A stretch of 64,000 bases of DNA from Aestuariibius violaceus (GTDB taxonomy: Bacteria; Pseudomonadota; Alphaproteobacteria; Rhodobacterales; Rhodobacteraceae), in contig NZ_JBFONT020000005.1 in NCBI RefSeq assembly GCF_040779325.2, positions 124,001 to 188,000 of the forward strand. The letters run 5' to 3'. A program made the position numbers and the translations under genes. The notes under the pieces were generated by a model. It did not search any database. It worked only from the letters and a program-made list of their open reading frames with translations, and had not been told where the DNA came from. Below are positions 40,685 to 48,978 of this stretch, in pieces; the first letter of the stretch is position 1; each line of letters begins with the position of its first letter.

Positions 40685-41170
40685 TCACCCCGCTTTGGGT
40701 AGGGGCATGATGATGCAGGTCGTGGACCCCGTCGCGTAGAGCTTGCCGGCCGCGTCCCGGATTTCGCCCGAGGCGACGCCGGTACTGCGGCCCACATGCT
40801 GGACATTGCCTTCGGCGAAAATCTCCGTCCCCAAGGGGATGCCGCGGGTGATGTTGATCTTGTATTCGAGCGTCGTATAGGTCGCGCCCGCCGGGATCTT
40901 CGTCATCACGGCGCAGGCCATGCAGCTGTCGAGGAGCGTGCCGTACCAGCCGCCATGCACCGTGCCCAGGGGGTTGGTGACCTCAAAACCCGGCGTGCCG
41001 CGAAAGACGACCCGGCCATCCTCGACCACGTCCAGCGCGTAATTCAGTACCTTCGCGATCGGCGGGGCGGACATGCGGCCGTCGCGAATGCTTTCCATGA
41101 ACTGGAGACCTGTCATCGCCCGCACCTGTTCCAGGTCGGGTAGATCGGCGGGGCTTTGGGCGTGAAACAT
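40685..41170 (-). CDS. PaaI-family hotdog-fold thioesterase
   Basis: A 161-residue hotdog-fold protein with the PaaI-type signature NPLGTVHGGWYGTLLDSCMA (near residue 66), in which the Asp acts in hydrolysis, and the following TTLEYKINITRGI strand. Family members hydrolyse acyl-CoA thioesters, often of aromatic acids. The actual substrate is not evident. The start is ATG 41170. It ends 94 bases from the convergent DUF2235 gene and lies next to metF on the same strand, 34 bases apart. Confidence 0.9.
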   Translation of the reverse strand: MFHAQSPADLPDLEQVRAMTGLQFMESIRDGRMSAPPIAKVLNYALDVVEDGRVVFRGTPGFEVTNPLGTVHGGWYGTLLDSCMACAVMTKIPAGATYTTLEYKINITRGIPLGTEIFAEGNVQHVGRSTGVASGEIRDAAGKLYATGSTTCIIMPLPKAG

Positions 41171-41204
41171 CGGGCGGGCCTCCTTCGCGGTGGAGGCTTG
41201 CCCG

Positions 41205-42056
41205 TCAGGCGGCGTTTGACAAGGCCCCGGGCCCGGCCAGTGCGGCGCAGATGTCGGAGACCAGATCGGCGCTGTTCAGCGTGTAGAAATGGAGCCGGTC
41301 CATACCGCCCGCGATCAGGTCCGTCGCCAGTTCGGTCGCCTGCGTCAGCGCGAAGAGCCGGGCGCGGTCGTGCCGGTCGGCCGTGTCGAAGGCCTGTTCG
41401 AGCTCCAGCGGGATCTCGGCGCCGCATTTGCGGGCGAAGCGGTGGGCCGATGTCCAGTCCTTGACCGGCAGGATCCCGGCAATGATCGGGATCGTCACTC
41501 CTGCAGCCACGGCCGCGTCGCGCAGGCGCAGGTACCGGCCCGGTGTAAAGGCGAATTGGGTGATCGCGGCCGAGGCGCCCGCATCCTGCTTGCGCTTGAG
41601 CCAGTCGAGCGCGGCGCCGGGATCGGCGGCGTCCGGATGGGGATCGGGGTAGGCCGCGACGGTGACGTCAAAGCCGCGGTCGGCCAGTGCCGCGACCAGC
41701 GCGCAGCTGTCGGCGAACCCGTCCGGATGCGGCGCGAAGCCTTTGCTGTCTTTCGCGGGGTCGCCGCGCAGGGCGAGGATGCGGCGCACGCCCGCTTCGC
41801 GATAGGCCCCGGCGGCGTCGAGCACCTCTTCCCGGCTTTGCCCGACGCAGGTCAGGTGGCCGATGACAGGCGCGCCGGTCGCCTGCTTTGCGAGGCGGGC
41901 CGTTTCCGGGCTGGCGCTGCGGGTCGAACCGCCCGCGCCATAGGTGACGGAGATGAAATCGGCGTCTAGCGGGCGCAGATCGGCAAGGCAGGTGCCGAGC
42001 GTCGCGCGGGCGGCGTCGGATTTCGGAGGAAAGATTTCGAACGAGAAGCGGGTCAT
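41205..42056 (-). CDS. metF: Methylenetetrahydrofolate reductase
   Basis: MetF reduces 5,10-methylene- to 5-methyl-tetrahydrofolate with FAD, supplying the methyl group for methionine. The 283-residue barrel shows FSFEIFPPKSD at the N terminus with the catalytic Glu, SVTYGAGGS, GHLTCVG, RILALRGDP, ITQFAFTP and PIIAGILPV. The start is ATG 42056. The open frame runs on to 43004 in the divergent regulator's antisense and is not used. A MetR-like regulator is encoded divergently, 90 bases away, which fits methionine control. Confidence 0.95.
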   Translation of the reverse strand: MTRFSFEIFPPKSDAARATLGTCLADLRPLDADFISVTYGAGGSTRSASPETARLAKQATGAPVIGHLTCVGQSREEVLDAAGAYREAGVRRILALRGDPAKDSKGFAPHPDGFADSCALVAALADRGFDVTVAAYPDPHPDAADPGAALDWLKRKQDAGASAAITQFAFTPGRYLRLRDAAVAAGVTIPIIAGILPVKDWTSAHRFARKCGAEIPLELEQAFDTADRHDRARLFALTQATELATDLIAGGMDRLHFYTLNSADLVSDICAALAGPGALSNAA

Positions 42057-42146
42057 GGGATCACGGCTTTCTGGCAGGCTTGCTCTTGTCTCATCCGGAC
42101 GCGCGTGAGACAAACTCATAATCCTCAATTTGAAGATGAGGTTCCC

Positions 42147-43058
42147 TTGCATATCGAGTTTCGCCATCTGCGGACGATCAAGGCCATCCACGACACCGGC
42201 GGGCTGGCCCGGGCGGCGGATGTGCTGGGCCTGACGCAATCGGCCCTGTCCCACCAGGTGAAGAATATCGAGGCCCAGACCGGGGTCGAGTTGTTCGTGC
42301 GCCGGTCGAAGCCGTTGAAGCTGTCGCCCGCGGGGATGAAGCTGCTGGCCGCGGCCGAGCAGATCCTGCCGCAGGTTGCGGCCCTGGAGGCGGAATTCGC
42401 AGGCATCGAGGCTGGGCGGACCGGGCGGCTGCATATCGCGATCGAGTGCCATGCCTGTTTCGAGTGGCTTTTCCCGGTGCTGGAGGCGTTCCGGAAAAGC
42501 TGGCCCGACGTGGATATCGACATCCGCCCCGGGCTTGCCTTCGGGGCGCTGCCGGCCTTGCGGAAGGAAGAGGTGGATCTTGTCGTCTCCTCCGACCCGG
42601 AGGATCTGGAGGGCGTCGATTTCACCCCGCTTTTCGACTACGAGCCGGTTTTTATCGCCGCGAAGGGCCACCCTACGGAGGAGAAGGCGTTCGTCGAAGC
42701 GGCGGATTTCAGGGGCGAGACGCTGATCACCTATCCGGTGGAACGGTCGCGGCTGGATGTGTTTATCGAGCTTCTCATGCCCGCAGGGGTCGAACCCGCG
42801 GCGGTCAGGCAGGTGGAGCTGACGGCGGTGATCCTGCTGCTGGTCGCCTCTGGCCGGGGCGTGTCTGTCCTGCCGGACTGGGTTCTGCGCGAGGTGCGGA
42901 CGAGCACCGATTACATCACGCGCCCCCTGACGCGGGACGGCGTGACCCGGCGGCTTTTCGCGGCGACGCGGGCGGAAGACACCCGCAAGCCCTTCATGGC
43001 GCATCTGATCCGCCTGGCGCGGAGCGAGGCCGTCAAGCTGCAGCGCGGCGCGTCCTAG
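42147..43058 (+). CDS. metR: LysR-family regulator, MetR-like
   Basis: A 303-residue LysR-type regulator. The N-terminal helix-turn-helix (about residues 1-60) reads IEFRHLRTIKAIHDTGGLARAAD and LTQSALSHQVKNIE, a close fit to MetR, the homocysteine-responsive activator of methionine genes. The divergent neighbour metF agrees. TTG 42147 is chosen because GAGG lies at a normal distance and the product then starts like other MetR; the frame is open upstream to GTG 42105. Short inverted repeats TGAG-N5-CTCA and TCAATTTGA lie in the 90-base divergent gap (about 42108-42135) and may be its operators. Confidence 0.88.
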   Translation: MHIEFRHLRTIKAIHDTGGLARAADVLGLTQSALSHQVKNIEAQTGVELFVRRSKPLKLSPAGMKLLAAAEQILPQVAALEAEFAGIEAGRTGRLHIAIECHACFEWLFPVLEAFRKSWPDVDIDIRPGLAFGALPALRKEEVDLVVSSDPEDLEGVDFTPLFDYEPVFIAAKGHPTEEKAFVEAADFRGETLITYPVERSRLDVFIELLMPAGVEPAAVRQVELTAVILLLVASGRGVSVLPDWVLREVRTSTDYITRPLTRDGVTRRLFAATRAEDTRKPFMAHLIRLARSEAVKLQRGAS

Positions 43059-43111
43059 GGAACCGGATCATCCCCCGGCCGGTTAAGGTTTTTTGGACTG
43101 GAGTTTCTTGG

Positions 43112-43981
43112 ATGCGCGACGACGACAAATCGCCGGAGAGGTCGGCTGAGGAAGAGGCCGTCGAGCTGGAAGAGAAAGCCGAAGAGAAATCAGTCGAGGA
43201 AGCCGCGAAGCTAAGCTCCAAGCTGGTTTACGAGGTGATCCGGCGGGACGGCGAGGAAGAGCTTGCCCGGCCCTGGCGGTCGCTTGTCTGGTCGGGGATC
43301 GGCGCGGGCATCCTGATTTCGTTCTCCGTTCTGGCCGAGGCGATCCTGCGGACCTATCTGCCCGAGGCGCCGTCGAGCTATCTGATTGAGAATATTGGAT
43401 ATACCTTCGGTTTCCTGCTGGTCATCCTGGGGCGGATGCAGCTGTTCACCGAGAACACGATCACGACGGTCCTGCCGGCGATGGTCGATTTCACGCCGCG
43501 GATGCTGCTCAGGATTGCGCGGCTTTGGGGGATCGTTCTGGGGGCGAATGTCGTCGGGGCCTTTGCGATCGCGGCTGTCTATGCCTTCACGCCAGCCATT
43601 CCGCCCGAGATCATTCCGGCCTTCACCGAACTGTCGTACCACGCGACAGGGATGCCCCCCTTGCAGGGCTTTGCGCGCGGCATTCCGGCGGGCATTCTGG
43701 TGGCCGCGATCGTCTGGATGCTGCCGCAGACGGACAACGCGTTCTTTACCATCTTCGCCTTCACCTGGCTGATCGCGGCGGGGGATTTCACCCATATCGT
43801 GGCCGGGTCGGTCGAGATGGCGTTCCTGATCTGGATCGGGGAGCTTGGCGCGATCGGCGCGATCTTCGGGTTCTTCATCCCCGTTCTTCTGGGCAACGTC
43901 GTGGGTGGAACGGCGATCTTCGCCATGCTCGCCTGGGGGCAGGTCAAGGACGAAATCCGCATCCGCGTGAGCCGCGTCTGA
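43112..43981 (+). CDS. Formate/nitrite transporter (FNT) family channel
   Basis: A 289-residue membrane protein with an acidic N-terminal tail of about 50 residues (EEEAVELEEKAEEKSVEEAAK) and six hydrophobic helices of the FNT fold (SGIGAGILISFSVLAEAI, GFLLVILGRMQLFTENTIT, GANVVGAFAIAAVYAF, then AFTWLIAAGDFTHIVAGSVE and FFIPVLLGNVVGGTAIF). The long acidic tail and the sequence type are closer to the YfdC branch than to FocA or NirC. The transported anion is unknown. The start is ATG 43112 with TGGAG upstream. It is 53 bases after the regulator gene. Confidence 0.9.
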   Translation: MRDDDKSPERSAEEEAVELEEKAEEKSVEEAAKLSSKLVYEVIRRDGEEELARPWRSLVWSGIGAGILISFSVLAEAILRTYLPEAPSSYLIENIGYTFGFLLVILGRMQLFTENTITTVLPAMVDFTPRMLLRIARLWGIVLGANVVGAFAIAAVYAFTPAIPPEIIPAFTELSYHATGMPPLQGFARGIPAGILVAAIVWMLPQTDNAFFTIFAFTWLIAAGDFTHIVAGSVEMAFLIWIGELGAIGAIFGFFIPVLLGNVVGGTAIFAMLAWGQVKDEIRIRVSRV

Positions 43982-44040
43982 GGAACCCCGAGGCGCCTTT
44001 GCGCATTGGGCAGCGCATCTTTGGAAAGCGGAGTGGTGTC

Positions 44041-44256
44041 ATGGGTGACTACAAGGAAGGCGACAAGGTGGAATGGTCCTGGGGCAACGGCACCGGGACG
44101 GGCAAGGTCGAGAAGAAGTACACACAGAAGATCACGCTCAAGATCGACGGGACCGAAGTGACCCGGAACGCGAGCGAGGATGAGCCGGCCTACAAGATCA
44201 AGCAGGACGACGGCGACGAGGTGCTGAAGTCCGGAAGCGAGCTCTCCAAGGCGTGA
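44041..44256 (+). CDS. DUF2945 / HVA1-type small protein
   Basis: A 71-residue protein with the DUF2945 pattern: YKEGDKVEWSWGNGTGTGKVEK, then DGTEVTRNASEDEPAYKIKQDDGDEVLKSGSEL. The fold is a small Tudor-like barrel; the function is unknown. GGAG lies about eight bases before ATG 44041. Its stop overlaps the topoisomerase start by one base, and such a pair may be co-transcribed. Confidence 0.88.
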   Translation: MGDYKEGDKVEWSWGNGTGTGKVEKKYTQKITLKIDGTEVTRNASEDEPAYKIKQDDGDEVLKSGSELSKA

Positions 44257-45257
44257 TGGGGGGCGTCGCGCCATCCAGTCTGGTCTATTATCCCGACGAC
44301 CGCCCGGGGATCGCCCGGCAGCGACGTGGACGGGGATTTTCCTATCTCGCACCGGATGGCACGCGGATCGACGACCGCAGGGAGCGGGCGCGGATTGAAG
44401 CCTTGGCCGTCCCGCCCGCCTATCAGAAGGTCTGGATTTCGCCCCATGCGAACGGGCACCTGCAGGCGACCGGGCGGGACGAGCGGGAGCGCAAGCAATA
44501 CCGATATCACGAAGAATGGTCGGCGGCGCAGGCGGCGCTGAAGTACCAGGGGCTGGCGGAGTTCGGGGCGTCCCTGCCACGGTTGCGCCGTTGGATCGCC
44601 ACGCGGCTGGCCGAGCCTGCGGGATCCGAGGAACTGGCACTTGCGTCGATCCTCGCGCTGCTCGACCGGGCGTCCATGCGTTTGGGGCATCCGGATTATA
44701 CGGCACAGAACGGCTCCTTTGGGGCGACAACGCTTAGGCGGAAGCATGTGAGTTTCGACGGCGCCGAGATACGGCTGGATTATATCGCCAAGGGCGGACG
44801 GTCCGTGTCGAAGCGGCTGCATGGCGCGGGGCTGAACCGGGCGCTGCAGCGGATTTCGGATCTGCCGGGGGGCGAGATGATCTCGTGGACGGACGAGAAT
44901 GGCGCGACGCGAATGGTGCGGTCGGAGCAGGTGAACGACCTGCTGCGGGAGCTGTGCGGAGAGACGGCGACGGCCAAGACGTTCCGGACCTGGAACGGGA
45001 CGCATGCGGCGTTCCGGCTTGCCCTTGGCGCGGGCGAAGAGGACCGTGTGACCATCAAGGAGATGGCGGAAGCTGCGGCGGAGCGATTGCACAACCGTGC
45101 CGCGACGGCGCGGAACAGCTATATCCATCCGGACGTGATCGGACTGGCGGAGCTGGAGCCCAAGGATCGGGCGGCCCGGTTGGCGTCGCTTGATCCGGCG
45201 GATGAGAGTGAGCTTCGGGCGGGCGAGGCCGCCCTTCTGGCCTATCTTCAGAGTTAG
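44256..45257 (+). CDS. DNA topoisomerase IB
   Basis: A 333-residue eukaryotic/poxvirus-type topoisomerase IB, which relaxes supercoils by a transient 3'-phosphotyrosyl bond. Visible features are the N-terminal beta domain (GFSYLAPDGTRI, VPPAYQKVWISP, GHLQATGRDERERKQYRYH) and the catalytic domain with FGATTLRRKHV, FRTWNGTHAAF and the nucleophile Tyr in ARNSYIHPDVI near residue 290. The Arg and His residues of the catalytic set are present. I use ATG 44256; GTG 44253 is equivalent. It overlaps the convergent MATE gene by four bases. Confidence 0.93.
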   Translation: MGGVAPSSLVYYPDDRPGIARQRRGRGFSYLAPDGTRIDDRRERARIEALAVPPAYQKVWISPHANGHLQATGRDERERKQYRYHEEWSAAQAALKYQGLAEFGASLPRLRRWIATRLAEPAGSEELALASILALLDRASMRLGHPDYTAQNGSFGATTLRRKHVSFDGAEIRLDYIAKGGRSVSKRLHGAGLNRALQRISDLPGGEMISWTDENGATRMVRSEQVNDLLRELCGETATAKTFRTWNGTHAAFRLALGAGEEDRVTIKEMAEAAAERLHNRAATARNSYIHPDVIGLAELEPKDRAARLASLDPADESELRAGEAALLAYLQS

Positions 45258-46651
45258 TCCGCAACCCTCTCCTTCAAGTCCGATGCGGCCTTGGCCGGTC
45301 CGGTGACAATACCGGTCTCGGTTTCGATGAGGCCCGTCGCGCGGCCGGTCACGAAAGCCCCCCAGATCGCAAATATGTTGGCGGCGACAGCGGCGGCGAG
45401 GATGCCCGGGTAGCCGAAAAGCCAGACCCCGAGCCAGGCGAAGGGCAGGTATATCAGGAAGATGCGGCTGAGGCTGAGCCCCATGGACCAGAGCGCCTTG
45501 GACCGCGCGTTCATTGCCGCGTTGGCGGTGACGAGGATGCCGTAGCCCACGAGGCTCCAGCTGACGACGCTGAGATAGAGGGAGGTGTAGCGCGCCGCTT
45601 CGTCGTCCGAGGCGATGGCCGAGGAGATCGGACCGGCCAGGAGGGTCAGCAGGAGGGCGATCGAGACGCCGTAGAGGGCGCAGAAGATCCAGGACTGGCG
45701 AACGGCCTTGCGGGCGCGGTCGGGCTTGTCGGCGCCCCAGTTCTGGCCAACGACGGGGCCGATGCCCGAGGACAGCGCCAAGAGGGCCACGAGGGCGAGG
45801 GATTGCACGCGGGTTGCGGCGCCGAAGCCGCCCACGGCCGCCTCGCCGAGGGTTGCGACAGCCGCGGTGACAGCGGCCATACCAGCCGGATTGATCGCAT
45901 TCGAGAACGCGGCGGGCAGGCCGACACCGCCGATTTCGCGCACCGAGCGCGGGATGTTCTGGAAGGGGGCGCAGCGGAACTGAAGGAAGCCTTTCCAGAT
46001 GCCGTAGGCGATAGCGGCCACGGCCGCGACGGCGCGACCGATGAAGGTGGCAAGGCCCGCGCCTTCGGTTTCCAGCCCCGGGATGATCCACCAGCCGAAG
46101 ATGAGAAGTGGCGTCAGTGCCATGTTCACGACGGCTGAGAAGACCATGATGATGGCGGAGGTCGCTCCGTCGCCATGGGCGCGGAAGACGGCGTTGGTGA
46201 CCATCATGACGACGAGGAAGGGGAAGGAGAATGCCCACCAGGGGGCGTATTCCGAGATCTCTGCCAGAACCTCCTCTCCCGCGCCCATTACCGAGAAGAG
46301 GGCCGGATAGCCGATCCAGAAGATGAGCGCGACGAGCGTTCCGAGGATCCCGCCCAAACCGAAGGCATGAAGAGCGAGCCGCCGGGGGACAGCGGCGTCG
46401 TCCTTGCGCCCGAGGGCCTGCGAGACGGCCGTGTTCGCGCCCGCCGAGAGACCGATGGCCAGCGAGGTGATCGCGGTGGCCACCGGATAGAGGAAGCCCA
46501 CCGCCGCGAGGGGCGCGCCGCCGAGCTGGCCGAGGAAATACGCGTCGACGATGCCGACACTGAGAACGGCGAGGATGCCGAGTGACATGGGCGCCGAGAC
46601 GGCCGTGAGGGCCCGCCAGACGGGGCCTTGGGTCAGATCACGCTCTGCCAT
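45254..46651 (-). CDS. MATE-family efflux transporter
   Basis: A 465-residue transporter with 12 hydrophobic helices in two similar halves (for example MSLGILAVLSVGIVDAYFLGQ and the matching GLPAAFSNAINPAGMAAVTAA), typical of multidrug and toxin extrusion proteins driven by Na+ or H+. The substrates are unknown. The start is ATG 46651, whose last base position is shared with the stop codon of the upstream Crp/Fnr gene, so both are probably one transcript under the control of that regulator or its signal. Confidence 0.92.
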   Translation of the reverse strand: MAERDLTQGPVWRALTAVSAPMSLGILAVLSVGIVDAYFLGQLGGAPLAAVGFLYPVATAITSLAIGLSAGANTAVSQALGRKDDAAVPRRLALHAFGLGGILGTLVALIFWIGYPALFSVMGAGEEVLAEISEYAPWWAFSFPFLVVMMVTNAVFRAHGDGATSAIIMVFSAVVNMALTPLLIFGWWIIPGLETEGAGLATFIGRAVAAVAAIAYGIWKGFLQFRCAPFQNIPRSVREIGGVGLPAAFSNAINPAGMAAVTAAVATLGEAAVGGFGAATRVQSLALVALLALSSGIGPVVGQNWGADKPDRARKAVRQSWIFCALYGVSIALLLTLLAGPISSAIASDDEAARYTSLYLSVVSWSLVGYGILVTANAAMNARSKALWSMGLSLSRIFLIYLPFAWLGVWLFGYPGILAAAVAANIFAIWGAFVTGRATGLIETETGIVTGPAKAASDLKERVAD

Positions 46652-47379
46652 CAGAAAAGCGGCCGGGTGGGGAGGGGCTCGAGCGTCATATCGCCTTCCT
46701 GAGCGAGACGGCCGAGATCGTTGATGGTGAGATATCCATCGCTCCACGCCGCGAGCTGGCGGTCGCGCAGGCGGGCCAGGGTCTTGTTGGTGTGAACAAG
46801 CGACAGGCCGAGCGCGTCCGCGAGATCCTGTTGCCGGTAGGGCAGCGGCATCCGGTTCTGGTCGACCAGCCCCAGTTCCGTTCCGCGTTGGAAGATGCGC
46901 ACGAAGGCCCAGATGATCCGCTCGGTCGCGCTGCGTTGGCCGACCGCGGCGAGCGCTTCGCCCAGGAAGTGCTCTTCGATGGCGGCAAGCCAGGTGAGAT
47001 CGAAGGCGCGTTCGGGGTGATTGCGGAAGAACGACCAGAGCTCCTTCCGGTCGAAGACACAGAGCGTCATGCGGGTGACCGCATCGACCGAATGATACAT
47101 CTCGTTCATCACGCCGGCCTGCAAGCCGATGAAATCGCCCGGGAAAACGAAGTTCACGACATGTCTTTTGCCATCCTCGAGCGTCTTGTAGCGTATGCCC
47201 ATTCCGGACAGGGCGGTGTAGAGTTGGGGGCTGTTGGAGCCTTCCATCATCAGCGGTGTTCCGGCATCGATGGTCAGCTCTCCCTTCTTGAATTTCTGGG
47301 TGAAGCGGACCTCGTCCGACGTCATTTTCGTGAAGAGAGCGTGTTGTCGCAGAGGGCAGTTCTTACACTTCGTCGACAC
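46651..47379 (-). CDS. Crp/Fnr-family regulator with three FNR-like cysteines
   Basis: A 242-residue regulator with a cyclic-nucleotide-like sensor domain (about residues 20-140) and a winged helix (about 165-235; DLADALGLSLVHTNKTLARL is the recognition unit). Cys5, Cys8 and Cys107 are present. The 99-residue distance from Cys8 to Cys107 equals that between Cys23 and Cys122 of E. coli FNR, but the fourth ligand (FNR Cys29) is missing, Ala14 standing in its place. So it may bind an oxygen-labile cluster in a different way, or none. It is near the general stress genes and runs into the MATE gene. Confidence 0.9.
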   Translation of the reverse strand: MSTKCKNCPLRQHALFTKMTSDEVRFTQKFKKGELTIDAGTPLMMEGSNSPQLYTALSGMGIRYKTLEDGKRHVVNFVFPGDFIGLQAGVMNEMYHSVDAVTRMTLCVFDRKELWSFFRNHPERAFDLTWLAAIEEHFLGEALAAVGQRSATERIIWAFVRIFQRGTELGLVDQNRMPLPYRQQDLADALGLSLVHTNKTLARLRDRQLAAWSDGYLTINDLGRLAQEGDMTLEPLPTRPLF

Positions 47380-47471
47380 AAATCACCTGTTATCTGCCTA
47401 TGTCGTGGTTTAATGCAAAGTGCCGCGGTTCGTTCCACATTAGGACAGTCGGTCGCAGCGGAGATTTGGAC

Positions 47472-47816
47472 GTGTCGCAGAAGTTTCTTATCGTAGAGAG
47501 AGATCCGCTGATCTGTCAGGATTTGGCAGAGATGCTGGCAATGTCCCATGATGATGTGGCGATCATCACCTGCCATTCCCTGGAAGAGGCGGAAAGCAAG
47601 CTGAGCGATGTGGAGCGGCTGAAGGTCGCTTTTCTGAGTTCGTCGATCGCCAAGATTTCGAAGACGAAACTGCCGATGCGGGTGACCGAAATCGGTGGCC
47701 GGATCATCGTCATCAACGGGACGGAAGCTGCTGAGGAAAAGGCGGCGACCGATTGGATCTTCGTGCCGCGGCCGTTCACGACGGCGATGATAGAGGCGGC
47801 GCTGCGCGAGGTCTGA
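47472..47816 (+). CDS. Degenerate single-domain receiver protein
   Basis: A 114-residue protein of response-regulator receiver type. It keeps the first acidic patch (FLIVERDP, with ERD in place of EDD), but the phosphorylatable Asp is missing, since VAFLSSS stands where LxxxDxxL is expected. The end (WIFVPRPFTTAMIEAALREV) resembles the beta5-alpha5 region, with Arg-Pro for Lys-Pro. So it is probably phosphorylation-independent. GTG 47472 is chosen because GGAGA lies eight bases upstream and the fold begins there. It sits between the Crp/Fnr gene and phyR, in the stress-response neighbourhood. Confidence 0.75.
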   Translation: MSQKFLIVERDPLICQDLAEMLAMSHDDVAIITCHSLEEAESKLSDVERLKVAFLSSSIAKISKTKLPMRVTEIGGRIIVINGTEAAEEKAATDWIFVPRPFTTAMIEAALREV

Positions 47817-47854
47817 GCGCTTGGCCGGCGTTTCGCGATTGCCTGACATGTGTC

Positions 47855-47880
47855 ACGGCGGACCCTGAACGGCCCGCCGT
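47855..47880. terminator. Hairpin between convergent receiver and phyR genes
   Basis: ACGGCGG (47855-47861) pairs with CCGCCGT (47874-47880) around a 12-base loop. It lies between two converging stop codons (47816 and 47896). There is no long T tract on either side. A bidirectional terminator is the likely role. Confidence 0.4.
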
Positions 47881-47895
47881 TACCTCATGAAAATC

Positions 47896-48708
47896 TCAGG
47901 CCGAGAGCGTTTCGGTCGAAGCGAAGAACATCGCCTGGCTGACGGCCGAGCGCACCTGATCTTCGACATATGGCTTTGAGATCAGGAATGCGGGTTCGGG
48001 CCGTTCGCCGGTCAGCAGCCGCTCGGGATAGGCGGTGATGAAGATCACCGGGATCTCGCCGAAATGGGCAAGGAGATCGTTGACCGCATCGATCCCGGAG
48101 GATTTGTCGGCCAGGTGAATATCGGCAAGGATGAGATCGGGTTTCTCGCGCTTGCCAAGTTCGACCGCCTCGTCCCGGGTCTGGGCAAGACCGACGACCT
48201 CGTGTCCGATGCTTTTGACGAGCGCTTCGAGATCCATGGCGATGATCGCCTCATCCTCGATGATCAGCACGCGACCGCGGATCGCGTCCGACATCTCCTG
48301 TTCGGCGATGTCGAGGAGGTGAGACACCTCGCCGCGGTCGATCATCATGATCTCGCTGATTTCGTCGGTCGAGAAATCCTCGAGCGAGCGGAGGAGAAGC
48401 GCCTCTCGCGTGTTCTTGGTGAGGTTCTTCAGATGAGCCTGGGCCTTGGCTTCGAGGCCTTCCGCCTCAACCTCGATCTGGGCGCCGGAGCTGTCCCAGA
48501 TGGAGTGAAAAACCTTGAAGAGCGCCGTTTTGGTCGAGGCGTCGCCATCGAAAAGGGAGCTGTCTTCGAGGATCGCCTCGAGCGTTGCGGCGGCATAGGC
48601 ATCACCGCTGGTCTGGCTGCCTGTGAGCGCGCGGCCATACCTGCGAAGAAATGGCAGTTCCTGCCCGATGCGTGTGGTGAGAGAGCTGCCCTCGGTTCGG
48701 TCGTTCAT
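47896..48708 (-). CDS. phyR: PhyR, anti-anti-sigma response regulator of the general stress response
   Basis: PhyR has a sigma-factor-like N-terminal domain and a C-terminal receiver. When phosphorylated it binds NepR and frees EcfG. The 270-residue protein shows the sigma-like part (about 1-130: LPFLRRYGRALTGSQTSGDAYA, then LEDFSTDEISEIMMIDRGEVSHLL) and the receiver (about 138-260) with IIEDEA, the phosphoacceptor Asp in LILADIHL, ITAYPE and the Lys in ISKPY. The start is ATG 48708, preceded by GGGACGGG; ATG 48723 would add five residues. It is divergent from nepR-ecfG, the standard alphaproteobacterial arrangement. Confidence 0.95.
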   Translation of the reverse strand: MNDRTEGSSLTTRIGQELPFLRRYGRALTGSQTSGDAYAAATLEAILEDSSLFDGDASTKTALFKVFHSIWDSSGAQIEVEAEGLEAKAQAHLKNLTKNTREALLLRSLEDFSTDEISEIMMIDRGEVSHLLDIAEQEMSDAIRGRVLIIEDEAIIAMDLEALVKSIGHEVVGLAQTRDEAVELGKREKPDLILADIHLADKSSGIDAVNDLLAHFGEIPVIFITAYPERLLTGERPEPAFLISKPYVEDQVRSAVSQAMFFASTETLSA

Positions 48709-48738
48709 TCCTACCCGTCCCATTTTTACAAGTTCTTT

Positions 48739-48765
48739 GGAACCAAAATGCTTTCTGCGGGTGTT
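48739..48765 (+). promoter_or_regulatory. Possible EcfG-type promoter before nepR-ecfG
   Basis: GGAAC (48739-48743) is followed after 18 bases by TGTT (48762-48765). The general-stress consensus is GGAAC, 16-18 bases, CGTT, so the -35 is perfect and the -10 is off by one base. GTTCC at 48767-48771 makes the pair palindromic. Autoregulation of ecfG loci is common. The match is suggestive only. Confidence 0.35.
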
Positions 48766-48810
48766 TGTTCCAAGCCCAATGCAATCCTTTTGAAGAGATA
48801 ACCAAACTAC

Positions 48811-48978
48811 ATGAGCAGTGAGTCAGAAAACACGCCGCCGAGCCGTGCACAGATCTCGGAGGGATTGAAGCGCGTATACGAGTCCTACGTAGATCAGGAC
48901 ATGCCGGATCGATTCTCCGGCCTGATGGAACGGCTGCGCGAAAAAGAGCGCGGTATGGAAGAGGATTCTGACAAATGA
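48811..48978 (+). CDS. nepR: NepR, anti-sigma factor
   Basis: A 55-residue protein too short for most gene finders. It carries the NepR core ISEGLKRVYESYVDQDMPDR followed by FSGLMERLRE, the segment that clamps EcfG or phosphorylated PhyR. ATG 48811 follows TGAAGAGATAACC (purine-rich). Its stop overlaps the ecfG start (ATG 48975), the usual coupling in this locus. It lies divergent to phyR. Confidence 0.93.
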   Translation: MSSESENTPPSRAQISEGLKRVYESYVDQDMPDRFSGLMERLREKERGMEEDSDK

